Shown: positions 1-9,255 of the stretch, in pieces
How positions within the stretch are numbered: the stretch's first letter is position 1
How the letters are laid out: the number at the start of each line of letters is the position of its first letter
Source: Parapedobacter pyrenivorans_A
GTDB taxonomy: Bacteria > Bacteroidota > Bacteroidia > Sphingobacteriales > Sphingobacteriaceae
Direction of reading: 5' to 3'
Length of the DNA: 64,000 nt
Assembly (NCBI RefSeq): GCF_041925275.1
Contig: NZ_JBHEUZ010000015.1
Location: forward strand, 65,617-129,616
Made by a program: the position numbers and the translations under genes
Notes under the pieces: generated by a model
The model's database searches: none
Told to the model about the DNA's origin: nothing
The model's input: the letters and a program-made list of their open reading frames with translations, nothing else

Positions 1-1
1 A

Positions 2-1372
2 CAGCGGTTCAAGGGCCACCGGTTTGACAGCGTGGGCGATACGTTCAACACCTTTTACAACAAGCACCTCCCCTTTGCGCTCACCAACGCCCAAAAGCGG
101 GTCATCAAGGAAATCCGGCGGGATACCGCATCGGGGGCACAACTCAACAGGCTGGTACAGGGCGATGTGGGGAGTGGCAAAACCGTGGTGGCCCTCATGG
201 CCATGCTGCTGGCCATAGACAATGGCTTCCAGGCATGCCTCATGGCACCCACGGAGATCCTCGCCCGGCAGCACCACCACAGCATCGGCAAGCTGCTGGG
301 TAGCGGTATCGCATCCGTGCAGCTGCTCACCGGCTCGACACCCAAAAAAGACCGCCGGATCATCCACACCCAGCTTGAAGACGGCACCCTCGATATCCTG
401 GTGGGCACCCATGCACTCATCGAAGATGCCGTGCGTTTCCGTAACCTGGGCCTGGTGGTCATCGATGAGCAGCACCGCTTCGGCGTGGAACAGCGCGCCA
501 AGCTGTGGCGCAAAAACCACATCCCGCCCCACATGCTGGTCATGACCGCCACCCCCATACCGCGCACCCTGGCCATGACGCTGTATGGCGACCTGGATAT
601 CTCCGTGATCGACGAGCTGCCCGCCGGACGCAAGCCCATCAAAACGATGCACCTCTACGAAAGCAGCCGCCTGCGCATGTTCGGGTTCATGAAAGAGGAG
701 ATCGCCAAAGGCCGGCAGGTATACATCGTATACCCCCTCATCAAAGAAAGCGAAAAAATGGACCTCCTGTACCTCGAGGCCGGTTTGGAAACGCTGCAAA
801 ACGAGTTCCCGCTGCCGCAGTACCGCATCAGTATCGTGCATGGGAAAATGCCGGTGAAAGACAAGGATTTCGAGATGCAGCGTTTCGTAAAGGGCGAAAC
901 ACAGGTAATGGTAGCCACCACGGTGATCGAAGTAGGGGTGGATGTGCCCAACGCCTCGGTCATGGTGATCGAAAACGCCGAGCGCTTCGGCCTGTCACAG
1001 CTGCACCAGCTACGGGGGCGCGTGGGGCGGGGTGCCGAGCAGTCTTATTGCATCCTGATGTCGGGCAGCAAGCTCGGCAAGGATAGCAAACTCCGGCTGG
1101 AAACCATGGTACGCACCAACGACGGATTTGAAATCGCCGAGGTGGACCTCCAATTGCGGGGACCGGGCGACCTGGCCGGCACACAGCAAAGCGGTGCACT
1201 CGATCTTAAGCTGGCCGACCTCACCACCGACCAAGCCCTGCTTACCACCGTACGCAACACCGTGATCGCCCTTTTCGAAGCCGACCCACAGCTGGCCAAG
1301 CCCGAAAACAGCCGGCTGCGTGACTACCTTACACAGACCGAGCCCGGCATCAGCTGGGAAAAAATATCCTAG
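2..1372 (+). CDS. recG: ATP-dependent DNA helicase RecG, 3' part
   Basis: C-terminal part of RecG, the helicase that remodels stalled forks and branched recombination intermediates. The frame is open from the window edge, so the N-terminal wedge domain lies outside. Visible motifs are Walker A (GDVGSGKT), the DEQH box in VIDEQHRFGVEQR, motif III (TATPIPRT), and the C-terminal helicase motifs in VIEVGVDVPNA and QLRGRVGRG. The end LRGPGDLAGTQQSG is the usual RecG C-terminal region. A GTG at position 32 could mimic a start, but the preceding codons are in frame and coding-like. It converges on the next gene across a shared hairpin. Confidence 0.96.
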   Translation, partial: QRFKGHRFDSVGDTFNTFYNKHLPFALTNAQKRVIKEIRRDTASGAQLNRLVQGDVGSGKTVVALMAMLLAIDNGFQACLMAPTEILARQHHHSIGKLLGSGIASVQLLTGSTPKKDRRIIHTQLEDGTLDILVGTHALIEDAVRFRNLGLVVIDEQHRFGVEQRAKLWRKNHIPPHMLVMTATPIPRTLAMTLYGDLDISVIDELPAGRKPIKTMHLYESSRLRMFGFMKEEIAKGRQVYIVYPLIKESEKMDLLYLEAGLETLQNEFPLPQYRISIVHGKMPVKDKDFEMQRFVKGETQVMVATTVIEVGVDVPNASVMVIENAERFGLSQLHQLRGRVGRGAEQSYCILMSGSKLGKDSKLRLETMVRTNDGFEIAEVDLQLRGPGDLAGTQQSGALDLKLADLTTDQALLTTVRNTVIALFEADPQLAKPENSRLRDYLTQTEPGISWEKIS

Positions 1373-1378
1373 CAGCCA

Positions 1379-1422
1379 GCAAAAAAAGAGGCAGCCACCT
1401 CGCCTAGGTCGAGATGGCTGCC
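1379..1422. terminator. Bidirectional terminator between recG and the next gene
   Basis: Inverted repeat with arms GGCAGCCACCTCG and CGAGATGGCTGCC around a 7-base loop, one mismatch. An A-run on its left becomes a T-run on the minus strand. It lies between two convergent genes and probably ends both transcripts, most clearly the minus-strand one. Confidence 0.75.
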
Positions 1423-1457
1423 CTGCTATATATAGACTCCGTGGAGGTATGCGTGGT

Positions 1458-2042
1458 TTACCTTGCAGCGATAACCATGTGGTCTGCATCGGCGTACTGG
1501 GCCTGGTCTATTGCCTTGGCGAAGTACTGCTCTACCTTTTGAAGCAACGGAAGGGTTTCTTCGTTTACAAAGCCTGCATATTTACGTTTGGCTTTCTTAA
1601 ACTGCTTCTGCTCCCGTTTCAATTCAACACGAAGCTGTTCCTTCAACTTGGCAAGCTGTGCCGCTTCATACGCATCGCGCTCTTCGTGCTTCTTGGTATA
1701 CATCGTTTCGATTTCGGCAATGGCCCTTTTGCTGGCTTCCACACGCACCCCTTGGTCAATATCGTCTTGGTAAACCTTGACGAAGAAAGCCTTGTCACGT
1801 TCCAGATCAGCGTGGTTGCCACGGCTCTCCCGAACCTGCCCCTTGGCTATTTCGAACTGGTGGAACAGCACATCCACATTGCGCTGGTGGAATGCAATGA
1901 CCTGTTTGAAAGCGGCTACGCTCATCTGGTCGTTGATGTGTTCTTTCTTCACTTTCTCGGCGGGCCGGCTTACACTGGTGTTGGCAACGCTGGTTCCTAC
2001 TGCGGCTGCGCAAATCATGGCGCTCAATACGATCGATTTCAT
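1458..2042 (-). CDS. Secreted coiled-coil protein of unknown function
   Basis: 194 residues. I chose the ATG at 2042 because it starts a clean signal peptide (MKSIVLSAMICAAAVGTSVA); the frame is open upstream but non-coding in character. The mature protein is rich in E, K, Q and R with long heptad-like stretches at about residues 90-165, predicting an extended coiled coil in the periplasm or on the surface. No cysteine follows the signal peptide in lipobox context, so it is probably soluble. I recognise no family. It stands alone, convergent with recG. Confidence 0.7.
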   Translation of the reverse strand: MKSIVLSAMICAAAVGTSVANTSVSRPAEKVKKEHINDQMSVAAFKQVIAFHQRNVDVLFHQFEIAKGQVRESRGNHADLERDKAFFVKVYQDDIDQGVRVEASKRAIAEIETMYTKKHEERDAYEAAQLAKLKEQLRVELKREQKQFKKAKRKYAGFVNEETLPLLQKVEQYFAKAIDQAQYADADHMVIAAR

Positions 2043-2257
2043 AACTATGCGATTTTGTTTTTCCTTTTTTGTTGTTTCTATGGATAAGACGACAAAGGGG
2101 AAAAAACGTTGCACCTCCCCGGGCCAATAATAGACAAACCGCCCATAATCATCGACCAATGGAAACCCGATTAGACCAAAAGGCATTTTTTATAGATAAA
2201 CGGCTACCGTTGGCACCCGCTACCACGCCCGCAGCGGGCCTCCTCACCCCCGATAAA

Positions 2258-2289
2258 GTTGCATATCCACCCAACATTCGCTATGTTTG
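2258..2289 (+). promoter_or_regulatory. Bacteroidota-type promoter of the TPP operon
   Basis: TTG at 2259-2261 (preceded by A) and TATGTTTG at 2282-2289, 20 bp apart, fit the Bacteroidota -33/-7 consensus. The predicted start near 2295 is just before the riboswitch. Confidence 0.65.
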
Positions 2290-2300
2290 TGACGGTACAC

Positions 2301-2376
2301 AGCAAGGGGTGCCCCGCAGCGGGGCTGAGATTACACCCTAATTACCTGATTTGGATCATGCCAACGTAGGGATGCA
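2301..2376 (+). promoter_or_regulatory. TPP riboswitch (THI element)
   Basis: Shows the conserved THI-box elements in order: GGGGTGCC, a variable GC stem, GCTGAGATTACACCC, then ACCTGATTTGGATCATGCC and AACGTAGGGA. These bind thiamine pyrophosphate and normally repress downstream thiamine genes. About 80 bases separate it from the methyltransferase start. The genes it controls are not the standard thiC/thiG set, which is why the cluster deserves attention. Confidence 0.93.
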
Positions 2377-2457
2377 AACCGCACAAGACCACCGTTCTTG
2401 TTCCGCACGCCGTTGGCAAATCCATGAAAGGGGCTGTACAACAAATAGGCAACTAGC

Positions 2458-3180
2458 ATGGAACACGAAAAAACAACACTCGAACTTATCCCCCAGCAAC
2501 AGCAGAACTGGCAAAACCGGCCCGAATGGTTTTTCAACAGGGAACACACCGACACGTATGAGCAGTGGTATGAGGGCCGCTACAAACGCGCCGAGATCTG
2601 GCAGAAAAAAGTGATGGAACAGTTGGTATCGAAAGACCGCCGTGTAAAAACGCTGCTCGAATTCGGCTGTGGCACCACCCGCTTCACGCGGTGGTGGAAA
2701 GAAATCGGCATCGAGGCCACCGGCGGTGACATCTCGCCGCTGATGCTGTCGCAGGCCATGCACCTCTTCGAGGGCGACCTGGTGATGGCCGACTCGCACC
2801 ACATGCCGTTCAAGGACCATACCTTCGATGCGCTGGCCTTCATTACCACGTTCGAGTACTACCGCGACCCGGTGCGCGTCATCCGCGAGGCCGCCCGCGT
2901 GGGCCGTTATGGCATCGCCATGGGCATGATGAACCGCAACTCGCCCAAGGTGGTGCGGCGCCGGGTGCAGGAGCTGTTTGGCAAGAACCCCTTTTACCTC
3001 ACAGCCACCTTCTACACCCCCAAGCAACTGAGTGCCATCATCCATACAGCGCTGCAAGGGCGCGCGTACACCATCGAGTGGACCTGCACGGGCCTGCCGC
3101 GTTGGTTTCCCGTGCAGCAATGGGGCCTTCCCTACGGCGATTTCTTCGGGCTGTATGTACGTTTCAACGATGTAGACTGA
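2458..3180 (+). CDS. Class I SAM-dependent methyltransferase under the TPP riboswitch
   Basis: 240 residues. Motif I is EFGCGTTRFTRWW (about residues 68-80), followed by GGDISPLMLSQA (acidic residue for the SAM ribose) and a VMADSHHMPF segment typical of motif II/III in the UbiE/COQ5-like fold. The substrate cannot be read from sequence. First gene after the riboswitch; its TGA overlaps the ATG of the next gene (TGATG), indicating translational coupling. A Trm112-like zinc protein closes the operon and could be its activating partner, by analogy with Trm112-methyltransferase pairs; that pairing is inference. Confidence 0.85.
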   Translation: MEHEKTTLELIPQQQQNWQNRPEWFFNREHTDTYEQWYEGRYKRAEIWQKKVMEQLVSKDRRVKTLLEFGCGTTRFTRWWKEIGIEATGGDISPLMLSQAMHLFEGDLVMADSHHMPFKDHTFDALAFITTFEYYRDPVRVIREAARVGRYGIAMGMMNRNSPKVVRRRVQELFGKNPFYLTATFYTPKQLSAIIHTALQGRAYTIEWTCTGLPRWFPVQQWGLPYGDFFGLYVRFNDVD

Positions 3181-4235
3181 TGGAGAAGCAACTCGGCAAA
3201 ATAGGCATACCGTTATTTGACCGCACCATCGTCGCCATGGGTGGCCACCCACGGCCCGAGGTACGTACCGGCCCGCGTTTCGGCGTGGATGTATCGGTGG
3301 TAGACCTGCCCGGTGGCATGGCCATGGCCATGACCAGCGATCCGCTATCGCTCATCCCATCGCTGGGGCTGGAAGTCTCGGCGTGGCTATCGGTGCACCT
3401 CATGGCCAACGACATGGCCACCACAGGCCACGCGCCCATGTATGGGCAGTTTGTGCTCAACCTGCCCGATACGCTGGGCGCAGCCGATTTCAAGCAATAC
3501 TGGGCGTACATCCACCGGTTCTGCAGCGATATCGGCGTGGCTATCACAGGTGGCCACACCGGTTTTGTAGCCCACCAGCATTCCACCATTTCCGGTGGCG
3601 GCACGCTGGTTACCGTGGCTCCCAGCGGCACCCTGCTTACCGCTGCCGCAGCCCGGCAGGGCGATGCCATCCTGGTAACCAAGCAGTGCGCACTGTCATC
3701 GGCGGCGATTTTGGCCATGAGCTTTCCCGAAACGGTCAAAAATAAGGCCGGAGCGGAGGTATACGCGGCAGCATGCAGCTCCTTTTACCAGACTTCCGTT
3801 TTGCCCGATGCGCTGGCGGCGGCAGACGGCCGGCATGCCGGAGCACCCATCAGCGCCATGCACGACGTCACCGAAGGCGGCGTACTCGGCGCCATCTACG
3901 AACTCGCCGTTGCCTCGGGCCATGGCGCGCTCATCCATAACGACCAGCTGCCCCTACACCCGGTGCAGCAACAGGTATGTAACGTCTTCGGGCTCGACCC
4001 CCGTTACTGCATCGGGGCGGGAGCCATGGTCATCACCTGCCCACCCTCCGCCGTGCAAGGTGTTATAAACCGGCTCCACGCCGCAGGCGTCCCCTGCGCA
4101 GCAGTGGGCCAGCTCACCGATGCCGCCCATGGCATCAAGCTGGAAACATCCGGCCAAACAAAGGACATACCCTACCACGACGAAGACCCCTACTGGGCGG
4201 CATTTTACCAAGCGCACCAAAACGGATGGAACTGA
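3180..4235 (+). CDS. AIR synthase-related (PurM/HypE/ThiL-fold) protein
   Basis: 351 residues from the ATG overlapping the upstream stop. The N-terminal half has the PurM-like pattern SDPLSLIPSLG...VHLMANDMATTGHAP, the C-terminal half the HypE-like glycine segment DVTEGGVLGAIYELA. This superfamily binds ATP and includes ThiL (thiamine-phosphate kinase), PurM, SelD and HypE. Its pattern looks closer to HypE/AIR-synthase-related proteins than to ThiL. Under the TPP riboswitch and next to a ThiE-like gene it may phosphorylate or activate a thiamine precursor. The fold is clear, the reaction is not. Confidence 0.85.
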   Translation: MEKQLGKIGIPLFDRTIVAMGGHPRPEVRTGPRFGVDVSVVDLPGGMAMAMTSDPLSLIPSLGLEVSAWLSVHLMANDMATTGHAPMYGQFVLNLPDTLGAADFKQYWAYIHRFCSDIGVAITGGHTGFVAHQHSTISGGGTLVTVAPSGTLLTAAAARQGDAILVTKQCALSSAAILAMSFPETVKNKAGAEVYAAACSSFYQTSVLPDALAAADGRHAGAPISAMHDVTEGGVLGAIYELAVASGHGALIHNDQLPLHPVQQQVCNVFGLDPRYCIGAGAMVITCPPSAVQGVINRLHAAGVPCAAVGQLTDAAHGIKLETSGQTKDIPYHDEDPYWAAFYQAHQNGWN

Positions 4236-4882
4236 TGGAAACAACCCGGCACATTGGCAAAGGGGTTTACCTCGTGGTAGACCCTTCCATGCACAAGCCC
4301 ACGCTCTACGACAAGCTGGATGCGGTACTGGCCGAAGGCATCGCTGCCCTGCAGATCTGGGATCATTTCGGCGTGGACGACGACATTCCCGCGCTGATCG
4401 GCGAGCTATGCCGCCGCTGCCACGCAAAGGACGTACCCGTATTGATCAACAACCGGTGGGCCTACCTCGCAGGCACCCCGCTGGATGGCGTGCATTTCGA
4501 TACCATCCCCCACAACTACGGGGCCATCCAGGCCGCCATCGGCCGGCCGTTCCGGTACGGCATCACCTGTACGAACGATATGGCGCCCGTTCACTGGGCA
4601 CACAACCACCGCGCCGACTACATCTCGTTCTGCTCCATGTTTCCCTCCCACACCGTTGATACCTGCGAGGTGGTAACCCCCGCTTCGGTACAACGGGCGA
4701 AGGCCATCTATGACGGTCCTATCTTCCTGGCCGGCGGCATCCGGCCAGACAACATCGCGCAGCTAGGCGGCCTCCCTTATACCGGTATCGCGGCCATATC
4801 GGGCATCATGAGCAGCGATTCGCCCGGCGAAGCCATCCGTGCTTACCTTAAACACATCCAATCATCATCCCCATCCAAATAA
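4235..4882 (+). CDS. ThiE-like TIM-barrel protein (divergent thiamine-phosphate synthase family)
   Basis: 215 residues; an in-frame ATG at 4226 is also possible, but 4235 overlaps the upstream TGA and fits coupling. The ThiE/TenI barrel is recognisable: GVYLVVDPS, ALQIWD, PVLINNR, DGVHFD, YGITCTND, FLAGGIRPDNI and a final phosphate-loop-like AAISGIM. Several positions that bind substrate in canonical ThiE differ: LQLRxK is LQIWDH, INDR is INNR, and the PTxTK loop is replaced by a longer CSMFPSHT segment. It may do related but different chemistry. The family call is safe, the activity is not. Confidence 0.8.
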   Translation: METTRHIGKGVYLVVDPSMHKPTLYDKLDAVLAEGIAALQIWDHFGVDDDIPALIGELCRRCHAKDVPVLINNRWAYLAGTPLDGVHFDTIPHNYGAIQAAIGRPFRYGITCTNDMAPVHWAHNHRADYISFCSMFPSHTVDTCEVVTPASVQRAKAIYDGPIFLAGGIRPDNIAQLGGLPYTGIAAISGIMSSDSPGEAIRAYLKHIQSSSPSK

Positions 4883-4884
4883 CC

Positions 4885-5172
4885 ATGAATACGGAAACCA
4901 TCAACAAGCTATGTTGCCCCTTCGATCGGGCAGACCTCACACTCACCCCCATCCGCACCACCGAAACCGGCGCTATCGACGAGGGCTACCTGCTATGCGG
5001 GCAGTGCAACCGCATCTACCCCATTGTACGGGGCATCCCTATCATGAGCCCCGATGAGTACCGCGAATTTGGGTTGGAGAAACCCTTGCTAGCGCGATGG
5101 AAAAAGCACCTCAACGGAAAGACCATCGAGCAGTTCCGCCTGGTGGATGGAATTTCCGGTAAGTTTGGTTAA
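4885..5172 (+). CDS. Trm112-like zinc-ribbon protein
   Basis: 95 residues. CPFD near the start and CGQCNRIYPIVRGIPIMSPDE form the paired cysteines and PIV-GIP hallmark of the Trm112/YcaR family. Such small proteins bind zinc and in several systems stabilise a partner methyltransferase. It follows the ThiE-like gene by 2 bp, so it belongs to the operon, and the operon's first gene is a methyltransferase. The C-terminal 30 residues are less conserved. Confidence 0.8.
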   Translation: MNTETINKLCCPFDRADLTLTPIRTTETGAIDEGYLLCGQCNRIYPIVRGIPIMSPDEYREFGLEKPLLARWKKHLNGKTIEQFRLVDGISGKFG

Positions 5173-5181
5173 GTTTGTGGT

Positions 5182-6462
5182 ATGAAAGCCTTTTGTAAAC
5201 CCCTCTGTGCCGCGATGGTCCTTTTGTCGCTCGCCAGTACCCGTGGCTCGGCGCAGCAACGTGAGGTCAACTACGACGAGTCAAAGGTACCTGCATACAC
5301 CCTGCCGGCACTGCTCCAAACCGAAAGCGGCCAACCGGTAACCACGGTTGCGCAGTGGGAACAGCAGCGGCGTCCCGAGCTGCTCGGCTTATTCAGCTCG
5401 CATATGTACGGGCGCACCCCTACCGATCCGATTGCCGTTAGCTACGAGGTGCTCACGGAAAACCCGCGGGCGCTGGGCGGCAAAGCAACCAGCAGGCAGG
5501 TCAAGCTGCTATTCAGCAACGGCACCAAAACGTTGGAGGCATTGCTGTTGGTATACCTGCCCAATGGTGTCAAGAAAGCTCCCATGTTTGTCGGTTACAA
5601 CTTCAAGGGCAACCACAGCACCACGTTAGACACCACCATCCTGTACTCCAGGAATTTCATGCTGGTGCGGGAGCAGGGCCATCCCGACTGGGAACGTGGC
5701 TGCCAGGCCACCCGGTGGTCGTACGACGATATCATCGACCGCGGTTACGGCATCGCCACCATGTGCTACCACGATATTTTCCCCGATCAGCCGGGGCGGA
5801 AGGACCACAGCATCGTTTCCCTTTTCCCCGGCTACGGTGCTGGCCACGAAGCGCCCGATGCGTGGCAGGCCATCGGCGCGTGGGCATGGGGTTCCAGCCG
5901 GATCGTAGACTACCTGGTTACCGACCCGCGGGTAGATACCGCACGCATCGCCATCATGGGGCATTCCCGCCAAGGGAAGGCCGCCCTCTGGGCAGGTGCA
6001 CAGGATACACGCTTTAAGATCGTTATTTCCAACGATTCGGGCGAAGGCGGCGCTGCCTTGTCCCGGCGCAAGTACGGCGAAACGCTGGCAATTGTGAGTT
6101 CCATCCAGCCGGCCTGGTTCTGCCCCGCTTTCGACGCCTACCACGGGCGCGAAGAGGACCTGCCTTTCGACCAGCACCAGCTGCTCGCACTGATGGCCCC
6201 CCGGGCGGTATACGTGGCCAGCGCCGAGGACGACCAATGGGCAGACCCCAAGGGCGAGTACCTGGGTGCCTACCATGCCGGCCCGGCATATGCGCTTTAT
6301 GGCCTCCGCGGCCTTCCGTCGGCCACACCGCCTGCCATCCACCAGCCCATCATGCATGATATCGGCTACCATATCCGCGCCGGCAAACACGACGTTACCC
6401 GGTACGACTGGCTGGCTTTCCTGGACTTTGCCGATAAGCATTTCAAAGCCACACACAAATAA
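5182..6462 (+). CDS. CE15-like glucuronoyl esterase, secreted
   Basis: 426 residues with signal peptide ending near GSAQ (residue 24). Alpha/beta-hydrolase of the carbohydrate esterase 15 type: nucleophile serine in GHSRQGK (Ser262), the following NDSGEGGAALSRR segment with the family's conserved glycine/acid region, and a C-terminal histidine region HDIGYHIRAGKHD. These enzymes split the ester between 4-O-methyl-glucuronoyl units of xylan and lignin alcohols. It starts only 9 bp after the Trm112-like gene but has no obvious link to thiamine. Family assignment is strong; substrate is from family knowledge. Confidence 0.9.
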   Translation: MKAFCKPLCAAMVLLSLASTRGSAQQREVNYDESKVPAYTLPALLQTESGQPVTTVAQWEQQRRPELLGLFSSHMYGRTPTDPIAVSYEVLTENPRALGGKATSRQVKLLFSNGTKTLEALLLVYLPNGVKKAPMFVGYNFKGNHSTTLDTTILYSRNFMLVREQGHPDWERGCQATRWSYDDIIDRGYGIATMCYHDIFPDQPGRKDHSIVSLFPGYGAGHEAPDAWQAIGAWAWGSSRIVDYLVTDPRVDTARIAIMGHSRQGKAALWAGAQDTRFKIVISNDSGEGGAALSRRKYGETLAIVSSIQPAWFCPAFDAYHGREEDLPFDQHQLLALMAPRAVYVASAEDDQWADPKGEYLGAYHAGPAYALYGLRGLPSATPPAIHQPIMHDIGYHIRAGKHDVTRYDWLAFLDFADKHFKATHK

Positions 6463-6463
6463 T

Positions 6464-8941
6464 ATGGATACACGACGCGCCTTCCTGAAAAAAGCCGCCT
6501 ACCTCGCGGGTGCAGCATCCTTGTCGAACGCCCTGCCCCCCGCCATCGCCCGGGCCATGGCCATCAACCCCGCACCGGGCTCCAGTTTTTACGATGCGGA
6601 GCATATCGTGCTGCTGATGCAGGAAAACCGATCGTTCGACCATGCGTTCGGCACCCTGCAAGGCGTGCGCGGCTTTAACGACCCACGTGCCGTCGTACAG
6701 CCCAACAACAACAAGGTATGGCTCCAAACCAATAAAGAAGGACAGACCTTCGCGCCCTTCCGCCTGGATATCCGAGACACGAAGGTAACGTGGATGGGCT
6801 GCCTGCCGCACGGATGGACCGACCAGACCGATGCCTACCACCGGGGCAAGATGGACCGCTGGCTCGACGTGAAACGCTCCGGCTTCAAGGAATTTTCAGA
6901 CATGCCGCTCACCATGGGCCACTACACCCGCGAAGACATCCCCTTCTACTACGCCTTGGCCGATGCATTTACGGTGTGCGACCAGCATTTCTGCGCCAGC
7001 CTCACCGGCACCAACCCCAATAGGCTCTATTTCTGGAGCGGCAACATCCGCGAAGGATTGGACGGCAAGGCATTGGTATGGAACGGCGATTCGGAGTTCA
7101 GCGGCAAGGCCAACTGGCGTACCTTCCCCGAGCGGCTGTCCGAGCAAGGCGTCGCCTGGAAGGTGTACCAGAATGAGATATCCGCCAGCAGTGCCGGCTA
7201 TTCGGGCGAGGAAAACAGCTGGCTCAGCAATTTCGGCTGCAACGCACTGGAATATTTCCCCCAGTATGCGGTCAAATACAGTGCACGGTACAAGTCGCTG
7301 CTCACCCAGCAGCGCCAAAAGCTCCTGGACCAGCTGGCGGCATTGGATGGCGACCCACCGCAGGACGAGGCCCGCGCGAAGCTCCAAAACGCCTTGGCCA
7401 ATGTTGACAAGGAAATCGCCCTATACGGCAACGCACAGCTCGACACATTGCCCGAGCACACCCGCAACCTGCACCGCCGCGCATTCGTAAACAACGCCGG
7501 CGACCCCGACTACATGCAGCTCGAAACCATGCATTACCGCGATGGTGATACCGAGCGCGAGCTCCGCATACCCAAAGGCGATATCCTCCACCAGTTCCGG
7601 CAGGATGTCGCCTCGGGCGAGCTTCCCACGGTGTCGTGGCTGGTGCCGCCCCAGCTTTTTTCAGACCACCCCGATTCACCGTGGTTCGGCTCGTGGTACG
7701 TCAGCGAAGTGATGGATATCCTCACCCAGCATCCGGAGGTGTGGAAGAAGACCATCTTCATCCTTACCTACGACGAGAACGACGGCTATTTCGATCACGT
7801 GGCCCCTTTCGGGTCGCCAAACCCCTACCAGGGCGGCACCGGCAAGGTATCGCCCGATATCGACGCCCACCGCGAGTTCGTACGCCGCGAGGACCAGTAC
7901 CATCCCGACAGTGCCCGCGAGAGCAACATCGGCTTGGGCTACCGCGTGCCGATGGTCATCGCCTCGCCGTGGACACGCGGCGGATGGGTCAACTCACAGG
8001 TATTTGACCACACGTCGCCGTTGCAGTTCCTCGAAAAATTCGTCAGCCGCAAGGTAGGTGCACCGGTAGCCGAAACCAACATCAGTAGCTGGCGGCGGGC
8101 GGTATGCGGCGACCTCACCTCGGCCTTCAGGCCCTACAACGGCGAGCAACTCACACCCCTTGCCGCCGTAGAAAAAGCTCCCTTCCTGATGGGTATCCAC
8201 CGGGCCAAATTCAAGGACCTCCCCACCGGGTACCGGTCTTTAAGCGGCGATGAGATCACGGCCATCAACCAAGACCCGCGCCAGTCGCCCTGGTTCCCCC
8301 AGCAGGAGCCCGGCGTGCGCAATTCCAATGCACTGCCCTACGAGCTGTATGCCGATGGGCACTATGACCCCACCGGGCATTACCGCATCACCTTCAAGGC
8401 AGGCCGGGACCTATTCGGCGACCGGGCCGTCGGTTCGCCGTTCAAAGTATATGCACAGGTGCCCTTTGATGGCGAAGCCGGACGTACGTGGGATTACGCC
8501 GCATCGGCCGGTAGCGCCGTGGCGGATTCGTGGCCGCTTAGCGGGTTTGCCAACGGCCGGTACCAACTGGCCGTGTACGGGCCCAATGGTTTCTACCGCC
8601 TGTTCAAGGGCGGACCCGACCGGCCGGCCATCCGCGTAGGCTGCACCTACCGCCCCGGGACCAATGGCCGTGCCACGCTGCTGCTCACCTGTACCAATAC
8701 GGGCGATGAAGATCACCGGCTGCAAGTGGTAGACAACAGCTACGGCAGCAAGCCCAGAACGGTGCGCCTACCCAAAGGGAAGGAATCCACCGTAGCGATC
8801 GACCTATCCGGTAGCTACCGGTGGTACGACGTCAGTGTGCGCTGTATGGGCATAGACGGGTTCGAAGAGCAGTTTGCCGGCCGGGTAGAAATCGGTGCCG
8901 ATGGCATTACCGACCCCCTCATGGGCGTAGGTGCCCGTTGA
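6464..8941 (+). CDS. Phosphocholine-type phospholipase C, Tat-exported
   Basis: 825 residues. I chose the ATG at 6464 because it gives a twin-arginine leader (MDTRRAFLKKAAYLAGAA). The phosphoesterase domain has IVLLMQENRSFDHAFGTLQGVRGFNDPR, the SLTGTNPNRLYFWSG motif, ILTYDENDGYFDHVAPF, and VPMVIASPWTRGG. Two C-terminal bacterial phospholipase C domains (about residues 630-820, starting at SNALPYELYADGHYDP) complete the usual architecture. It hydrolyses phospholipid head groups, commonly for phosphate scavenging. It directly follows the esterase gene. Confidence 0.94.
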   Translation: MDTRRAFLKKAAYLAGAASLSNALPPAIARAMAINPAPGSSFYDAEHIVLLMQENRSFDHAFGTLQGVRGFNDPRAVVQPNNNKVWLQTNKEGQTFAPFRLDIRDTKVTWMGCLPHGWTDQTDAYHRGKMDRWLDVKRSGFKEFSDMPLTMGHYTREDIPFYYALADAFTVCDQHFCASLTGTNPNRLYFWSGNIREGLDGKALVWNGDSEFSGKANWRTFPERLSEQGVAWKVYQNEISASSAGYSGEENSWLSNFGCNALEYFPQYAVKYSARYKSLLTQQRQKLLDQLAALDGDPPQDEARAKLQNALANVDKEIALYGNAQLDTLPEHTRNLHRRAFVNNAGDPDYMQLETMHYRDGDTERELRIPKGDILHQFRQDVASGELPTVSWLVPPQLFSDHPDSPWFGSWYVSEVMDILTQHPEVWKKTIFILTYDENDGYFDHVAPFGSPNPYQGGTGKVSPDIDAHREFVRREDQYHPDSARESNIGLGYRVPMVIASPWTRGGWVNSQVFDHTSPLQFLEKFVSRKVGAPVAETNISSWRRAVCGDLTSAFRPYNGEQLTPLAAVEKAPFLMGIHRAKFKDLPTGYRSLSGDEITAINQDPRQSPWFPQQEPGVRNSNALPYELYADGHYDPTGHYRITFKAGRDLFGDRAVGSPFKVYAQVPFDGEAGRTWDYAASAGSAVADSWPLSGFANGRYQLAVYGPNGFYRLFKGGPDRPAIRVGCTYRPGTNGRATLLLTCTNTGDEDHRLQVVDNSYGSKPRTVRLPKGKESTVAIDLSGSYRWYDVSVRCMGIDGFEEQFAGRVEIGADGITDPLMGVGAR

Positions 8942-8970
8942 CGGTGTGAAGTAGTCGGTGCGGTGCCGCA

Positions 8971-9255
8971 TCAAAGGTACTGCCAAATCCAAAGGAAGAC
9001 GAAGAATGACTGGAGCACCGCCAGTGCCTTGGGTATGAACGTATTTTTCCGGGCCAAGATAATGAGCGAGGCGATGGAGAGCAGGATGAGAAGGATGGTC
9101 ACCAGCCAATTGGGTATATCGAGGATGAACCTATAAAACGCCTCCTGCCGCTGTCCATGCACGTCAAACCGGTTAAATACGTACAGCCACGCCGCAAGGT
9201 AGTACACATTGAGTGCAACAGCCAGGTAAGCAATGGTATTGCCGATGGTTTTCAT
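8971..9255 (-). CDS. Small membrane protein
   Basis: 94 residues, three hydrophobic segments (about 5-27, 49-68, 74-93), with a short polar loop containing FDVHGQRQEAFYRF. No recognised family. Faces the phospholipase gene convergently. Confidence 0.65.
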   Translation of the reverse strand: MKTIGNTIAYLAVALNVYYLAAWLYVFNRFDVHGQRQEAFYRFILDIPNWLVTILLILLSIASLIILARKNTFIPKALAVLQSFFVFLWIWQYL

